Shown: positions 43,349-52,410 of the stretch, one piece after another
Layout of the letters: every line of letters begins with the position of its first letter
Numbering within the stretch: position 1 is the stretch's first letter
Origin: Streptomyces sp. DH-12
GTDB taxonomy: Bacteria; Actinomycetota; Actinomycetes; Streptomycetales; Streptomycetaceae
Assembly (NCBI RefSeq): GCF_002899455.1
Contig: NZ_PPFB01000001.1
Location: 4,811,001 to 4,875,000, forward strand
Length of the DNA: 64,000 bases
Direction of reading: 5' to 3'
Made by a program: the position numbers and the translations under genes
Notes under the pieces: generated by a model
Told to the model about the DNA's origin: nothing
Databases searched by the model: none
Seen by the model: the letters and a program-made list of their open reading frames with translations, nothing else

Positions 43349-44946
43349 AGCAGGTCCTCCTCGGTCACCGGGTCGGCGGGCTCGGGGGCGGGATCCTCAT
43401 CGGGCGGGCCGCCGTGCGTCCACGGGGTCTCCTCCGGGTCGGGGAGTTTCGCGCCGCCGCGCGGCTCGTGCTCGAAGAGCGTGAAGCACAGCAGGTCGCC
43501 CTTCTCCGGCACCGAACCGGGCTCCGGCTCCTTGCCCCGGCCCATCTTGTCCATGATCCGCAGGACCAGCAGCCCCTCCTCGGGGCCCTCCTCGTACCCG
43601 ACGAACTCGGCCGTCTGCGGCTTCCCGCCCAGCGAGCGGTACACCTTCACGCGCTCCCCCAGGTGGGGCCGGTCGTCCGTGCGGACCGTGACCAGCGGGC
43701 GCGGGCTCGGCCGCTTGCTCTCGCTGTACGCCATCACCACGTCGACGACCTCCCCGGCGAACGCCTCCCCGGACAGCCGCCGCGCCGCCATCGCCAGCGG
43801 GTCGTCGAGCGCCTCCTGCGCCTCCAGGCGGGCCTGCTCCCGCTCGCGGGCGGCCAGCTTGTTCGCCGCCGTCACCGCGTCGTCGCGGCGGGGCTGCGGC
43901 GGCTCCCCGGCCGCCACCCGGTCGCGGTGGCCGGTGAACGACCAGCGGTCGCGCGTCCAGCGCTCCTCCACCCGGGCGCCCTCCGGCAGCTCCCGCAACA
44001 GGTCCAGGCCCCGCCACACCGCGTCCCAGGTGGGCCGCGTACGGCTCTCCACCAGCGCGCGGATCTCCCGCTCGGCGGCGGTCAGCGCGCCCAGCCGGTC
44101 GTCGGCCTCCACGCCGTCCTCGGCGGCGGCGAGCGCGGTGCGGGCACGGTCGTAGCGCTCGATGGCCGGGGCGAGCAGCTTGTTGTCGAACGCCGGGTCG
44201 GTCGCCGGGCCCGCGGGCGGGCACACCAACTGGCCGTCGCCGTCCCGCGCCAGCTCCGCCTCCTGGGCGGCCTCCGCCCCGGAGCGGCCCTCGGGCGGGT
44301 CGATCCAGGCGAGCAGCGCTCCCAGGTGCTGGTCCTCCAGCGTGGACTGGCCGGTCGCCCAGTGCCGGCTCAGCACGTCGGTCATGGCGAGCAGCAGGCA
44401 GGAGCCGGGCACCCGGGCCCGCTCCCCGAAGTGCGTCAGCCAGCGGCCGAGCAGCGGCACCCGGGGCGGCGCCGGGAACGGCGTCTCCGGGTCCTGCTCC
44501 GCGGTGCGCCGGAACCGCATCGACCGGCCGAGCAGGCGTACGAGGTCGATGCCGGCCCGGCTCGGCACGATCAGCTGGGGCGCGTCCGCGCACAGCTCGA
44601 CCTCGACCTTGACCCGCTTGCCGGTCTCCGGGTCGGTCTCCGAGCGCTCGGCGGCCTCCACGGCGTCCGCGAAGCCGTCCACGTACGGCAGGACCACGTC
44701 GGCCAGTTCGGCGAGGAACGCGAACCGCAGCTCGCGGTCGCGCGGCTGCGGCACCACCAGCAGCCGCGGCGCGTCCCGGTCGGCGCCCACCAGCGCGCCG
44801 AGCGGGGCGCCCGCCTCACCGGCGGTGATGAGCGGCACGAACACCAGGGGCCGCTCGGACAGGTGACGGTGCCGGACGGTGGCGGCCGGCTGGGCGCGTC
44901 CGGTGTCGACGGCCTCGAGGCGGGCGAGGGTGGAGATCAGCGACAC
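43345..44946 (-). CDS. Conserved protein of unknown function between nuclease and helicase
   Basis: 533 residues, GTG start, no signal or membrane segment. Middle part has helical Ala/Glu-rich stretches (RYDRARTALAAAEDGVEADD, NKLAAREREQARLEAQEALD); the C-terminal part is beta-rich (VVDVVMAYSESKRPSPRPLV, KVYRSLGGKPQTAEFVGYE). I recognise no domain. It overlaps the nuclease stop by ten bases and the helicase start by four, so all three are translationally coupled and probably act together. Confidence 0.75.
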   Translation of the reverse strand: MSLISTLARLEAVDTGRAQPAATVRHRHLSERPLVFVPLITAGEAGAPLGALVGADRDAPRLLVVPQPRDRELRFAFLAELADVVLPYVDGFADAVEAAERSETDPETGKRVKVEVELCADAPQLIVPSRAGIDLVRLLGRSMRFRRTAEQDPETPFPAPPRVPLLGRWLTHFGERARVPGSCLLLAMTDVLSRHWATGQSTLEDQHLGALLAWIDPPEGRSGAEAAQEAELARDGDGQLVCPPAGPATDPAFDNKLLAPAIERYDRARTALAAAEDGVEADDRLGALTAAEREIRALVESRTRPTWDAVWRGLDLLRELPEGARVEERWTRDRWSFTGHRDRVAAGEPPQPRRDDAVTAANKLAAREREQARLEAQEALDDPLAMAARRLSGEAFAGEVVDVVMAYSESKRPSPRPLVTVRTDDRPHLGERVKVYRSLGGKPQTAEFVGYEEGPEEGLLVLRIMDKMGRGKEPEPGSVPEKGDLLCFTLFEHEPRGGAKLPDPEETPWTHGGPPDEDPAPEPADPVTEEDLL

Positions 44947-46073
44947 GCGGCCACCTCCCGCGCGGACGCCAGCGCCTCGGCGCGCAGGGCGGCGGCCCGG
45001 CGCAGCGCGGCCACCGCCGGGTCGTCGGGGTCGCCCGCCTCGCCGCGGGCCGCCGCCAGCACGTCCCCGACGGTCGTCAGACCGCCCAGCTCCGCCCGCA
45101 CCGGGCGGCCCAGGGAGGTCACGGCGCCGGCCGCGCGGGAGCGGTCACGGCAGTGGAAGGCCAGCTCGCACGCGGACAGGCACTCCGGCGCGTAGGTCGC
45201 CGGGACCGAATCCACGGCCTGCTCGAGCCGCTCGGGAGGCAGCTCGGGGGAGAAGCAGGTGCCCTCTGGGAGGGTGTCGGCGATCTCCTCGATGCGGGTG
45301 AGCCGGGCGAGCTGACGGGCGGTCACCGCGCGCTGCTTGCGCACGTCCACGGCGGAGGCGGCCGGCAGGTTGGAGAAGTCCTTCGGGCACACCAGCAGGA
45401 CGCGGTGGCGCACCCGGGGCGGCGGGTCGAGCCGCTCGGCGACCCGCTCCAGGGCCAGCACGTACACCGCGGCCTGGCGGGCGGCCGCGCCGACCTTCGC
45501 CGGGTCGGCGGCCCCGTCCAGCATGGGGAACGACTTGATCTCGACGACCGTCCAGCTGCCGTCCGGATGCACCACCACCGCGTCCGGCTCCAGGAACGCG
45601 GGCGAGCCCGCCACGTCCAGGGCGAGCATCGGATGGTCCAGCAGCGTCCACGCGCCGGGCGCCTCGGCGGCCTCGCGCAGCGCCAGCTCCGTACGCGCGG
45701 TGCGGCCCTCGGGGCCCTGCGCGCTCAGGTCGGGCACCCGGGCCCCGGCGGGCGGTTCGGCTCCGCGGTCCAGCTTCTCGTGGGCGAGGCGCAGCAGTTC
45801 CGTGCCGCCGTCGGCCTTGACCTTCGCCTCGAAGGCGTTGCCCCGGACGAACGCGAACTGGGACTGACCGAAGACCGAGGGGGAGCCCAGCGCGCCGGCC
45901 AGCGCCGCCTTGTCCACCCCGGCGCCGTCGAGGATCGCGCGCCGTCTGCAGCCCGGGTTGGCGGCGAGGGCGGCCAGGGCACGCGCGTCCAGCGCTTTGG
46001 CCTGCACCTCGGGACCGCGCAGCTCAGCGAGCCGGTGCCGGAGCCTCTTCCCCCGCGTCCGAGGGGGAGGCAC
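44937..46073 (-). CDS. RecB/Cas4/AddB-like PD-(D/E)XK nuclease with Cys cluster
   Basis: About 378 residues. Catalytic pattern: GNAFE at about 78-82, Asp164 in FLEPDAVVV and E178-I-K180 in WTVVEIKSF. Cys42 (NPGCRRRAI) with Cys298-x3-Cys302-x5-Cys308 (CLSACELAFHC) fits the iron-sulfur arrangement of Cas4/AddB nucleases. GTG 46073 is preferred (AGGAG nine bases upstream); an ATG at 46172 would extend it 33 residues and deepen the overlap with the PAP2 gene. Head of the operon with an unknown protein and a helicase. Confidence 0.8.
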   Translation of the reverse strand: MPPPRTRGKRLRHRLAELRGPEVQAKALDARALAALAANPGCRRRAILDGAGVDKAALAGALGSPSVFGQSQFAFVRGNAFEAKVKADGGTELLRLAHEKLDRGAEPPAGARVPDLSAQGPEGRTARTELALREAAEAPGAWTLLDHPMLALDVAGSPAFLEPDAVVVHPDGSWTVVEIKSFPMLDGAADPAKVGAAARQAAVYVLALERVAERLDPPPRVRHRVLLVCPKDFSNLPAASAVDVRKQRAVTARQLARLTRIEEIADTLPEGTCFSPELPPERLEQAVDSVPATYAPECLSACELAFHCRDRSRAAGAVTSLGRPVRAELGGLTTVGDVLAAARGEAGDPDDPAVAALRRAAALRAEALASAREVAACR

Positions 46074-46983
46074 CCGGTTCGGCTCCTGGTCCGTACCGCG
46101 ACTCGGGATGCCGCTGCCGTGGAATTCGCTCACCCGCGGAAGTGTGGCATCCGGCACTGACAATCGTGGCATCCGTGGCGGGAGGGACCGCTGGGGCGGC
46201 CGTCGCGCCGGTCCGGAAGCGGGCCTTCACGAGGTCCGCGTACCGCATCACGTGCGGGGCCAGCAGGAGGCCCGCGCCCATCACGGCGGCGCCCGCGAGC
46301 GCGTCGAGGAAGTAGTGGTTCGCGGTGCCCATCACCACGATCGTGGTCACCAGCGGGTAGATCACCGCGGCCGCCCTGGCCCAGCGCCCGCGCCCGTACT
46401 TCCAGAGGATCACCCCGCACCACAGCGCCCATCCCACGTGGAGGCTGGGCATCGCCGCGTACTGGTTGGTCATGCCGCCGAGGCCGCGCGGGGCGCTCGC
46501 CTCGCCGCCCCACCAGCCCCACGAGCTGTAGTACGCCATCGTGTCCACGAAGCCGTGGCTCGCGTCGAGCAGCCGGGGCGGGCAGGTGGGCAGCAGGGTG
46601 AAGCCGATCAGGCCGATGAACGTCGACGTCATCAGCCAGGTCCGGGCCGCGCGGTAGTGCACCGCGCGGGAGCGGAACAGCCACACGAGGACCACCGGGG
46701 TCACCAGGTAGTGCAGGGACGCGTACCAGAAGTCGGCGGGTACGCCGAGCCACGGCTCGCGGGTGAACAGGCGGTTCAGCGGGTGCTCCGCGTTGAGGTG
46801 CAGCACCTTCTCGATGCGCAGGATCGCCAGGCCGTGGTCGACGGCGTCGGAGACGTCGCCGCGGACGACGAGCCGTCCGGCGGAGTAGCAGGCGTACACG
46901 AGGAGGATGAGCGGCAGCTCCGTCCACCAGCGCATCCGGGTCGCCGGGACCGCCTCGGTGCCCGGTGTCTCGGTGTGCGGCAT
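46024..46983 (-). CDS. PAP2-family phosphatase, integral membrane
   Basis: 319 residues. Several membrane segments (LPLILLVYACYSAGRLVV; FIGLIGFTLLPTCP; AGAAVMGAGLLLAPHVM). The PAP2 core has PSLHVGWALW (His of motif 2) and GTANHYFLDALAG (His-x3-Asp of motif 3), though the first KxxxxxxRP block is poorly conserved, as in the inositol phosphorylceramide synthase-like subgroup (PTCPPRLL). Start ATG 46983. The C-terminal tail overlaps the start of the nuclease gene by about 50 bases. Confidence 0.85.
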   Translation of the reverse strand: MPHTETPGTEAVPATRMRWWTELPLILLVYACYSAGRLVVRGDVSDAVDHGLAILRIEKVLHLNAEHPLNRLFTREPWLGVPADFWYASLHYLVTPVVLVWLFRSRAVHYRAARTWLMTSTFIGLIGFTLLPTCPPRLLDASHGFVDTMAYYSSWGWWGGEASAPRGLGGMTNQYAAMPSLHVGWALWCGVILWKYGRGRWARAAAVIYPLVTTIVVMGTANHYFLDALAGAAVMGAGLLLAPHVMRYADLVKARFRTGATAAPAVPPATDATIVSAGCHTSAGERIPRQRHPESRYGPGAEPGASPSDAGEEAPAPAR

Positions 46984-47168
46984 CCGATCGCTCCCCCTTC
47001 TCCTCGCGCTGTGCTCGTCGGCGGCCAGCCACTTTACGGCGTGTGCGCGTCTACCCGCGTACACGCCCTCGCTACCGGACAGACGCGTGGACCGCCCCCC
47101 CGGTTGCCCGCGACCAGGGTGAGCGATGATGGACGTGTTCCGCCTGTGCTTTTCCCGGAAGGTTCCCC

Positions 47169-47765
47169 ATGGCTCCGCGCATCCTGCTGGCCCGGCACGG
47201 ACAGACCGCGTGGTCGCTGTCCGGCAAGCACACCGGCAGGACCGACGTGCCGTTGCTGGAGGAGGGCCGCCGCGGGGCGAAGCTGCTGGGCGAGCGACTG
47301 CACCGGCCGCCGTACGACGGGCTGCCGGACGTCGAGGTGCGCACCAGCCCGCTGTCCCGCGCGCGGGAGACCTGCGAACTGGCCGGCTTCGGCGGCCGCG
47401 CGGAGCACTGGGACGCGCTGCTGGAGTGGGACTACGGCGCGTACGAGGGCATGACCCCGGCGGAGATCCAGGCGGTGCGGCCGGGCTGGCTCATCTGGCG
47501 GGACGGCGTCCCCGGGGGCGAGACGCTCGCCGAGGTGACGGCCCGCGCGGACGAGGTGGTCGCCTGGGCCCGCTCCGCCGACCGGGACGTGCTGGTCTTC
47601 GCCCACGGCCACATCCTGCGCTCCCTCGCCGCCCGCTGGCTGGGTCTGCCCCTCGACTTCGCGGCCCGCGTCCGCCTCAGCCCGACGTCCCTGTCGGTCC
47701 TGGGCTGGGCGTACGGCGAACCGGCCGTGGAGAGCTGGAACGACGTGGGGCACCTCGCCCTCTGA
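47169..47765 (+). CDS. Histidine phosphatase (phosphoglycerate mutase-like)
   Basis: 198 residues. Catalytic RHG at residues 9-11 (LARHGQTAWS), second Arg in SPLSRARETC, catalytic Glu in EWDYGAYEG, and the second His in VFAHGHILR. A small broad-range phosphatase of the histidine phosphatase superfamily; the substrate cannot be told from sequence. GGAAGG lies nine bases before the ATG. It faces the XRE gene across a bidirectional terminator. Confidence 0.9.
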   Translation: MAPRILLARHGQTAWSLSGKHTGRTDVPLLEEGRRGAKLLGERLHRPPYDGLPDVEVRTSPLSRARETCELAGFGGRAEHWDALLEWDYGAYEGMTPAEIQAVRPGWLIWRDGVPGGETLAEVTARADEVVAWARSADRDVLVFAHGHILRSLAARWLGLPLDFAARVRLSPTSLSVLGWAYGEPAVESWNDVGHLAL

Positions 47766-47833
47766 GTCCTCTGACGCGCCTCTTCCCTCGTCTCCGCCCT
47801 CCGCCCCGCCGGGCCGTGTGACCCGGCCCGGAC

Positions 47834-47879
47834 ACCGCGGGCCCCGCCGGCGTTCCCCTGCGCCGGCGGGGCCCGCGGT
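47834..47879. terminator. Bidirectional intrinsic terminator
   Basis: Perfect 19-bp stem, ACCGCGGGCCCCGCCGGCG at 47834-47852 with its complement at 47861-47879, between two convergent genes. Confidence 0.85.
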
Positions 47880-47894
47880 CCGTGCCCTCCGGGG

Positions 47895-49337
47895 TCACAC
47901 CATGCGCGGCAAGGAGGCGTGGCGGTCCAGGAACTCCGAGACGCCGGACGTGCGGCGGTGCGGCAGCAGCACGCGGGAGGTGCCGGACAGCATCGAGCGG
48001 ACGCGGGACGACTGGACGTCGCTCAGCAGGTCCAGGGCGCGCATCCCGGCCTGCGCGGCCTCGTCGGGACGGCCGCCGCGGGCCAGGTCGTCGGCCAGCT
48101 CCGCCGTGTACAGCGCGAGATTGCGGGTGAAGGGCGGGTTCTGGAGCTCCGCCGCCCGGCGGGCGTGGCGCGCCGCGCGCGGCCAGTCGCCCAGCGTGGA
48201 CCAGCACTGCGCCTCCAGGCCCTCCAGCTCGGCCTCCCCGTAGAAGGTCATCCACTCGGGGTCCGCCTCCGCGGGCCCGCGGTCGAAGTACGCCTGGGCC
48301 CGCACCAGCGCCTGTTCGCAGCCCGCGCGGTCGGCGAGCCCGGCCCAGCCGCCCGCCTCGCGCAGGGCGAGGAGCGACATCAGCCGGGGTGAGCCCAGCG
48401 GGCGCGCCGCCCGCTGGGCCGCCTGCGCCGCCCGCACCGCCTCCCGGGGGCGGCCCGCGTCCCGCGCGAGGAACGCCGTGTTGCAGAACGCGTGCGCCTC
48501 CAACGCGGGGTCGCCCGTCACCCGGGCGGTCGCCAGCGCCTCCGCGTAGTGCGAGCGCGCGTCGTCGAAGCGGCCCGAGTCGTGCGCCAGCCAGCCCACC
48601 GAGATGGCCAGTTCCCCCGCGCCCGCGTACAGCCGGTCCGCCGTGCGCTGCCGGACCGCCCCCGCGTCCAGCAGCTCGTACGCGGCCCGCAGCGGGGCCG
48701 CCGCACGGCGGTAGAGCCCGTCCGCCCCGTGCCGGTCGTCGAGCACCCGGATCCGGCGCACCGCCTCCTCCAGGGCGCACGCGTCCGTGCTCCCCGCGCG
48801 GCGCACGGGCCGCTGTGCCGCCGATGCCTCCGGGGCGAACCCGTACGGGCCCAGGGCGGCGGCGGCCACCGTGGCGCCGCCGGTCATGAATGCGCGACGC
48901 AGCACGTCGCTCTCCTCGTGGTCGTGCGGGTCGTACTCGTCGTACGTGTCGTACCTGTCGTGCGTCTCATACGGCTCGCACGCCCCGCTGGTCTCACTCG
49001 TGGCGTCCGCCGGGTTCTCGGGCTGGCCCCCGGCGGCCCCTGTCCGGCGCCCGCGGACCGACGAGCGGGGCGCGAAGCCCAGGTCGGTCAGCGTGCGGCC
49101 GGGGAACATGTGCAGGAACACCCGCTCGTAGGCGTAGTTCGGGCAGCGGATCTCACCCGCCTCGACCCGGTGCACGTACCGCGCGTCACAGCTGACCCGC
49201 TCGCCGATCTCGCGGGCGGCCCGCCGTACCGCCGCGGCGAACTCGGCCGGCGAGCGCGATCCGCGCAGGCGCCGGAAGGCGAGATTCGGCCGCGGTGGCC
49301 GAGCTGGCTGGGACGAGGGCACCGATGACGACGCCAT
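47895..49337 (-). CDS. XRE/TPR regulator with Tat-like internal segment
   Basis: 480 residues from ATG 49337 (AGAGAGGA upstream). N-terminal HTH region (SPAEFAAAVRRAAREIGERVSCDARYVHRVEAG), a Tyr/Asp-rich low-complexity linker around residues 120-145, then RRAFMTGGATVAAAALGPYG, a segment resembling a signal/anchor, and TPR-like repeats (SHYAEALATARVTGDPALEA, EALVRAQAYFDRGP). This layout is common in Streptomyces regulators of unknown signal. No partner gene is adjacent. Confidence 0.8.
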   Translation of the reverse strand: MASSSVPSSQPARPPRPNLAFRRLRGSRSPAEFAAAVRRAAREIGERVSCDARYVHRVEAGEIRCPNYAYERVFLHMFPGRTLTDLGFAPRSSVRGRRTGAAGGQPENPADATSETSGACEPYETHDRYDTYDEYDPHDHEESDVLRRAFMTGGATVAAAALGPYGFAPEASAAQRPVRRAGSTDACALEEAVRRIRVLDDRHGADGLYRRAAAPLRAAYELLDAGAVRQRTADRLYAGAGELAISVGWLAHDSGRFDDARSHYAEALATARVTGDPALEAHAFCNTAFLARDAGRPREAVRAAQAAQRAARPLGSPRLMSLLALREAGGWAGLADRAGCEQALVRAQAYFDRGPAEADPEWMTFYGEAELEGLEAQCWSTLGDWPRAARHARRAAELQNPPFTRNLALYTAELADDLARGGRPDEAAQAGMRALDLLSDVQSSRVRSMLSGTSRVLLPHRRTSGVSEFLDRHASLPRMV

Positions 49338-49620
49338 GGCCGGGTCCTCTCTGCGAACCGTCGAACCATGCCGGGAACGAGGCGGCTTGTCCGAGTGCCA
49401 CCCTGTTTCCGGCGGGCATGAACGTACCTGCTGTGACGGACTGGGTACGTTGAGTTTGGCCACATACCGGATATGTCATCCGTGATCTGCCATGAAGTGC
49501 CATCCTTTGCGGCGGACTTCCGGCGTAGCCCTTGACGGCGCGGCTCGTTGGACTCTGTGGACCGGGAGCCCCCCGACTCCCGACCCTCGTCCGAGCAGGA
49601 TCTGTGTGGTGGAGGCCGGG

Positions 49621-50010
49621 ATGATGACGACCAGCCGGAAGAACGACCCCCTCGAACCCGTCGGGCCGGACTGTGACGTGGTCACCGTCCCGGCCCGGCA
49701 GGGCCTGGAGGCGGTGGACATCCTGCGGCGCGGAGCCGGGGACGCGGTGGGTCCGGTGCTGCACGACGGCGGCCGCGGCACCCTCGGCTTCCTGGTGCCG
49801 CCCGGCACCGCGGCCGCGTGGGACGTCCCCGGCAGCGTCTGCACGGAGACCGACGGCCGCGGACTGTGTCTGACGCCCGGCCGGCCGGCGGAGGGCTCCG
49901 ACTGGCTGGTGCCGCCCGGGGAGGCGGACCTGGCGACGGACCCCGCGGTGCTGCGCGAGGCCCTGGGGGAGGCCCAGCGGATGATCGAGGCGGCGGACAG
50001 CCGCAGTTGA
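49621..50010 (+). CDS. Conserved small Streptomyces protein
   Basis: 129 residues, beginning MMTTSRKNDPLEPVGPDCDV. Pattern QGLEAVDILRRGAGDAVGPVLHD, LGFLVPPGTAAAWDVPGS, TDGRGLCL, WLVPPGEADLATDPAVLREAL. I recall close relatives in many streptomycetes but no defined function. GGAGG is spaced for the ATG pair at 49621/49624. Confidence 0.7.
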   Translation: MMTTSRKNDPLEPVGPDCDVVTVPARQGLEAVDILRRGAGDAVGPVLHDGGRGTLGFLVPPGTAAAWDVPGSVCTETDGRGLCLTPGRPAEGSDWLVPPGEADLATDPAVLREALGEAQRMIEAADSRS

Positions 50011-50086
50011 GCGGCCGGGCGTCCCGCGAGCGGGCGCCCCGCCGGGCCCCGGCGGGGCGCGGGGCGCGGCCTGGGACAATGACCGC

Positions 50087-50968
50087 ATGGGACGGGGCAG
50101 GAGCAGCGGACGGGGACGGACGGCCGTCGAGGCCGTCACCGAGCAGGTCGACGGAGGGGTCGCCGAGCTCGTCCCGGACCGCGACCGGCCCCGCGCCTGG
50201 ACGCTGCTGATCGACGGGGCGCCGCAGTCGCACGTCGACCTGGACGACCCCGCCCGCCTCTCCTTCGAGTACCAGCGCCGCTTCGGGCACGTCGTCGACC
50301 TCGTCGCCCCGCCCGGCGCACCGCTGCGGGCCGTGCACCTCGGCGGCGGCGCCTTCACCCTCGCCCGGTACGTCGCCGCCACCCGCCCCCGCTCCACCCA
50401 GCAGGTCGTCGAGCGCGACGGGGCGCTGGTGCGACTGGTCCGGCGGGAACTGCCGCCGGACCCCCGGGCACGGATCCGGGTGCGCACGGCGGACGCCCGG
50501 GAAGGGCTCGCCAAAGTGCCCGACGGCTGGGCCGGCCTCGTCGTCGCCGACGTCTTCGGCGGGGCCCGCACCCCGGCCCACCTGACCTCGGCCGAGTTCC
50601 TCGACGAGGTCCGCAGGGCCCTCGCCCTCGGCGGGGTCTACACCGCCAACCTCGCCGACGGGCCCCCGCTGACGCATCTGCGCGGCCAAGTCGCCACCGC
50701 CGCCGCCCGGTTCGCCGAGCTCGCGCTGATCGCCGACCCGGCCGTGCTGCGCGGCAAGCGGTTCGGCAACGCCGTCCTGGTCGCCTCCGACGCGCCGCTG
50801 CCGCTCGCCGAGCTGACCCGCCGGGCCGCCTCCGACCCGCTCACGGGCCGGGTCCTGCACGGCCGGGACCTCACCGGCTTCACCGGCGGCGCGGCCCCGG
50901 TGACCGACCTCAGGGCGGTGGCGTCACCGGCGCCGCCCGCCGACGTCTTCCGCCGAACCGCGCCGTGA
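50087..50968 (+). CDS. Spermidine synthase-like methyltransferase-fold protein
   Basis: 293 residues of the spermidine/spermine synthase superfamily. The SAM-type nucleotide fold is seen in LRAVHLGGGAFTLARYVAATRP, then QVVERDGALVRLVRREL, RTADAREGLAKVP and LVVADVFGGARTPAHLTS. The last Asp (VADVF) matches the catalytic Asp region. Actinobacterial members often lack polyamine activity, so the reaction is unsure. No signal or membrane segment. Convergent with the next gene. Confidence 0.82.
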   Translation: MGRGRSSGRGRTAVEAVTEQVDGGVAELVPDRDRPRAWTLLIDGAPQSHVDLDDPARLSFEYQRRFGHVVDLVAPPGAPLRAVHLGGGAFTLARYVAATRPRSTQQVVERDGALVRLVRRELPPDPRARIRVRTADAREGLAKVPDGWAGLVVADVFGGARTPAHLTSAEFLDEVRRALALGGVYTANLADGPPLTHLRGQVATAAARFAELALIADPAVLRGKRFGNAVLVASDAPLPLAELTRRAASDPLTGRVLHGRDLTGFTGGAAPVTDLRAVASPAPPADVFRRTAP

Positions 50969-50975
50969 GGCGGCG

Positions 50976-51530
50976 TCAGTACGTGACGATCTCCACCCGC
51001 GGCGGGCCGTCGTGCCAGGTGCAGAACACCGTCACCCGGTCCGCGCCCGAGGCGAACTCCACCCGGATCCACGTCTGCGTCTTCCACACCTGCATCGACC
51101 AGCCGGCCCCCGGCGTCGCCGACACCAGCGACGCGGACGCCTCCCCGATGTCGAACACCGCCCGGCCGCCCCGGGTGTCGTAGCCCTCGACCTCGCCGGC
51201 GGCGGTCGCCGCGGGCGCGGACGGCGTCCTCGAAGGGGTCGGGGTGCGCGAGGGCGACGGGCCCGGCGGGACGGACCCGGTGGACGGACGCGTCGACGGC
51301 GCGCGGGACGTCTCCGTCCGCTTCCCGTCCTCCTGCGACGGCCCGGCGGACGGGCGGCGCGTGGACGACGACACCGCCCGCGCCTCCTCCTCGCCCGCCG
51401 GGATCGGCAGGGCGCGCGGCGGGTCGTAGGCCGTGCCCTCCATCACCGTGCTGACGCCCCACCACGACAGCGTGACCGCCGCGCCCGTGGCGAGCAGCCA
51501 GGCCAGTAGGTGGAGGAGTCCTCTGCGCAT
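50976..51530 (-). CDS. Membrane-anchored or secreted protein with Ser/Thr/Pro linker
   Basis: 184 residues: short basic start (MRRGLLHLL), one membrane segment (AWLLATGAAVTLSWWGVSTVM), a long Ser/Pro/Thr-rich linker (about 55-110) and a small C-terminal beta domain (GGRAVFDIGEASASLVSATPG; VEFASGADRVTVFCTW). Likely exposed outside the membrane. Divergent from the two-component genes, so it might be their target or sensor partner; no direct evidence. Confidence 0.72.
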   Translation of the reverse strand: MRRGLLHLLAWLLATGAAVTLSWWGVSTVMEGTAYDPPRALPIPAGEEEARAVSSSTRRPSAGPSQEDGKRTETSRAPSTRPSTGSVPPGPSPSRTPTPSRTPSAPAATAAGEVEGYDTRGGRAVFDIGEASASLVSATPGAGWSMQVWKTQTWIRVEFASGADRVTVFCTWHDGPPRVEIVTY

Positions 51531-51675
51531 CGTCGGGCCATACTGCCCCACACGCCCCGCCCGTGTCGCGCCCCGGGCGGGCGCGGGATGTCCGTCCACA
51601 GGCCGTCGGGCGGCTCGTCCGGAGTTGTCCACAGGCCCCGGCCGCCCCCGCCCGGCATGGCGTACGGTGCCGCCC

Positions 51676-52410
51676 ATGGCAAGTGTTCTCGTGGTCGAGG
51701 ACGACCAGTTCGTACGTTCGGCGCTCATACGGCAGCTGACCGACGCCTCGCACACCGTGCGCAGCGTCGGGACCGCGCTGGAGGCGCTGCGCGAGGTCGC
51801 CCATTTCCGCTTCGACGTGGTCGTCCTGGACCTCGGCCTGCCGGATCTCGACGGCTCCGAGGCCCTGAAGATGCTCCGCGGCATCACCGACGTCCCGGTC
51901 ATCGTCGCCACCGCCCGCGACGACGAGACGGAGATCGTGCGGCTGCTCAACGCCGGCGCGGACGACTACCTGACCAAGCCGTTCTCCGTCGAGCACCTCT
52001 CCGCGCGGATGGCGGCCGTGCTGCGCCGCGCCCGCTCCGGCGGCGGCGCGGCCGCGCCCTCCCCGGTGATCCGGGTCGGCGGCCTCACCGTCGACCCGCT
52101 GCGCCGTCAGGCCGAACTGGACGGCGTGCGACTCGACCTGACCCGGCGTGAGTTCGACCTGCTCGCCTTCCTCGCCGGACGGCCCGGGGTGGTCGTGTCC
52201 CGCCGGGAGCTGCTCGCCGAGGTGTGGCAGCAGTCGTACGGCGACGACCAGACCATCGACGTCCATCTGTCCTGGCTGCGCCGGAAGCTGGGCGAGACCG
52301 CCGCCCGCCCCCGCTATCTGCACACCCTGCGGGGCGTCGGCGTGAAGCTGGAGCCGCCGGCCGGCGCGGCCGGACCCGCGCAGGCGCCCGGAGCGGAGCC
52401 GCCCCGATGA
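51676..52410 (+). CDS. OmpR-family response regulator
   Basis: 244 residues. Receiver domain with phospho-acceptor Asp52 (VVVLDLGLPD), acidic pair Glu8-Asp9 (VVEDDQFV) and switch Lys in YLTKPFS; C-terminal winged helix (LTRREFDLLAFLAGRPGVVV; RRELLAEVWQQ; TIDVHLSWLRRKLGE; YLHTLRGVGVKLE). Overlaps the kinase gene by ATGA. Regulates unknown targets with the kinase downstream. Confidence 0.93.
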   Translation: MASVLVVEDDQFVRSALIRQLTDASHTVRSVGTALEALREVAHFRFDVVVLDLGLPDLDGSEALKMLRGITDVPVIVATARDDETEIVRLLNAGADDYLTKPFSVEHLSARMAAVLRRARSGGGAAAPSPVIRVGGLTVDPLRRQAELDGVRLDLTRREFDLLAFLAGRPGVVVSRRELLAEVWQQSYGDDQTIDVHLSWLRRKLGETAARPRYLHTLRGVGVKLEPPAGAAGPAQAPGAEPPR

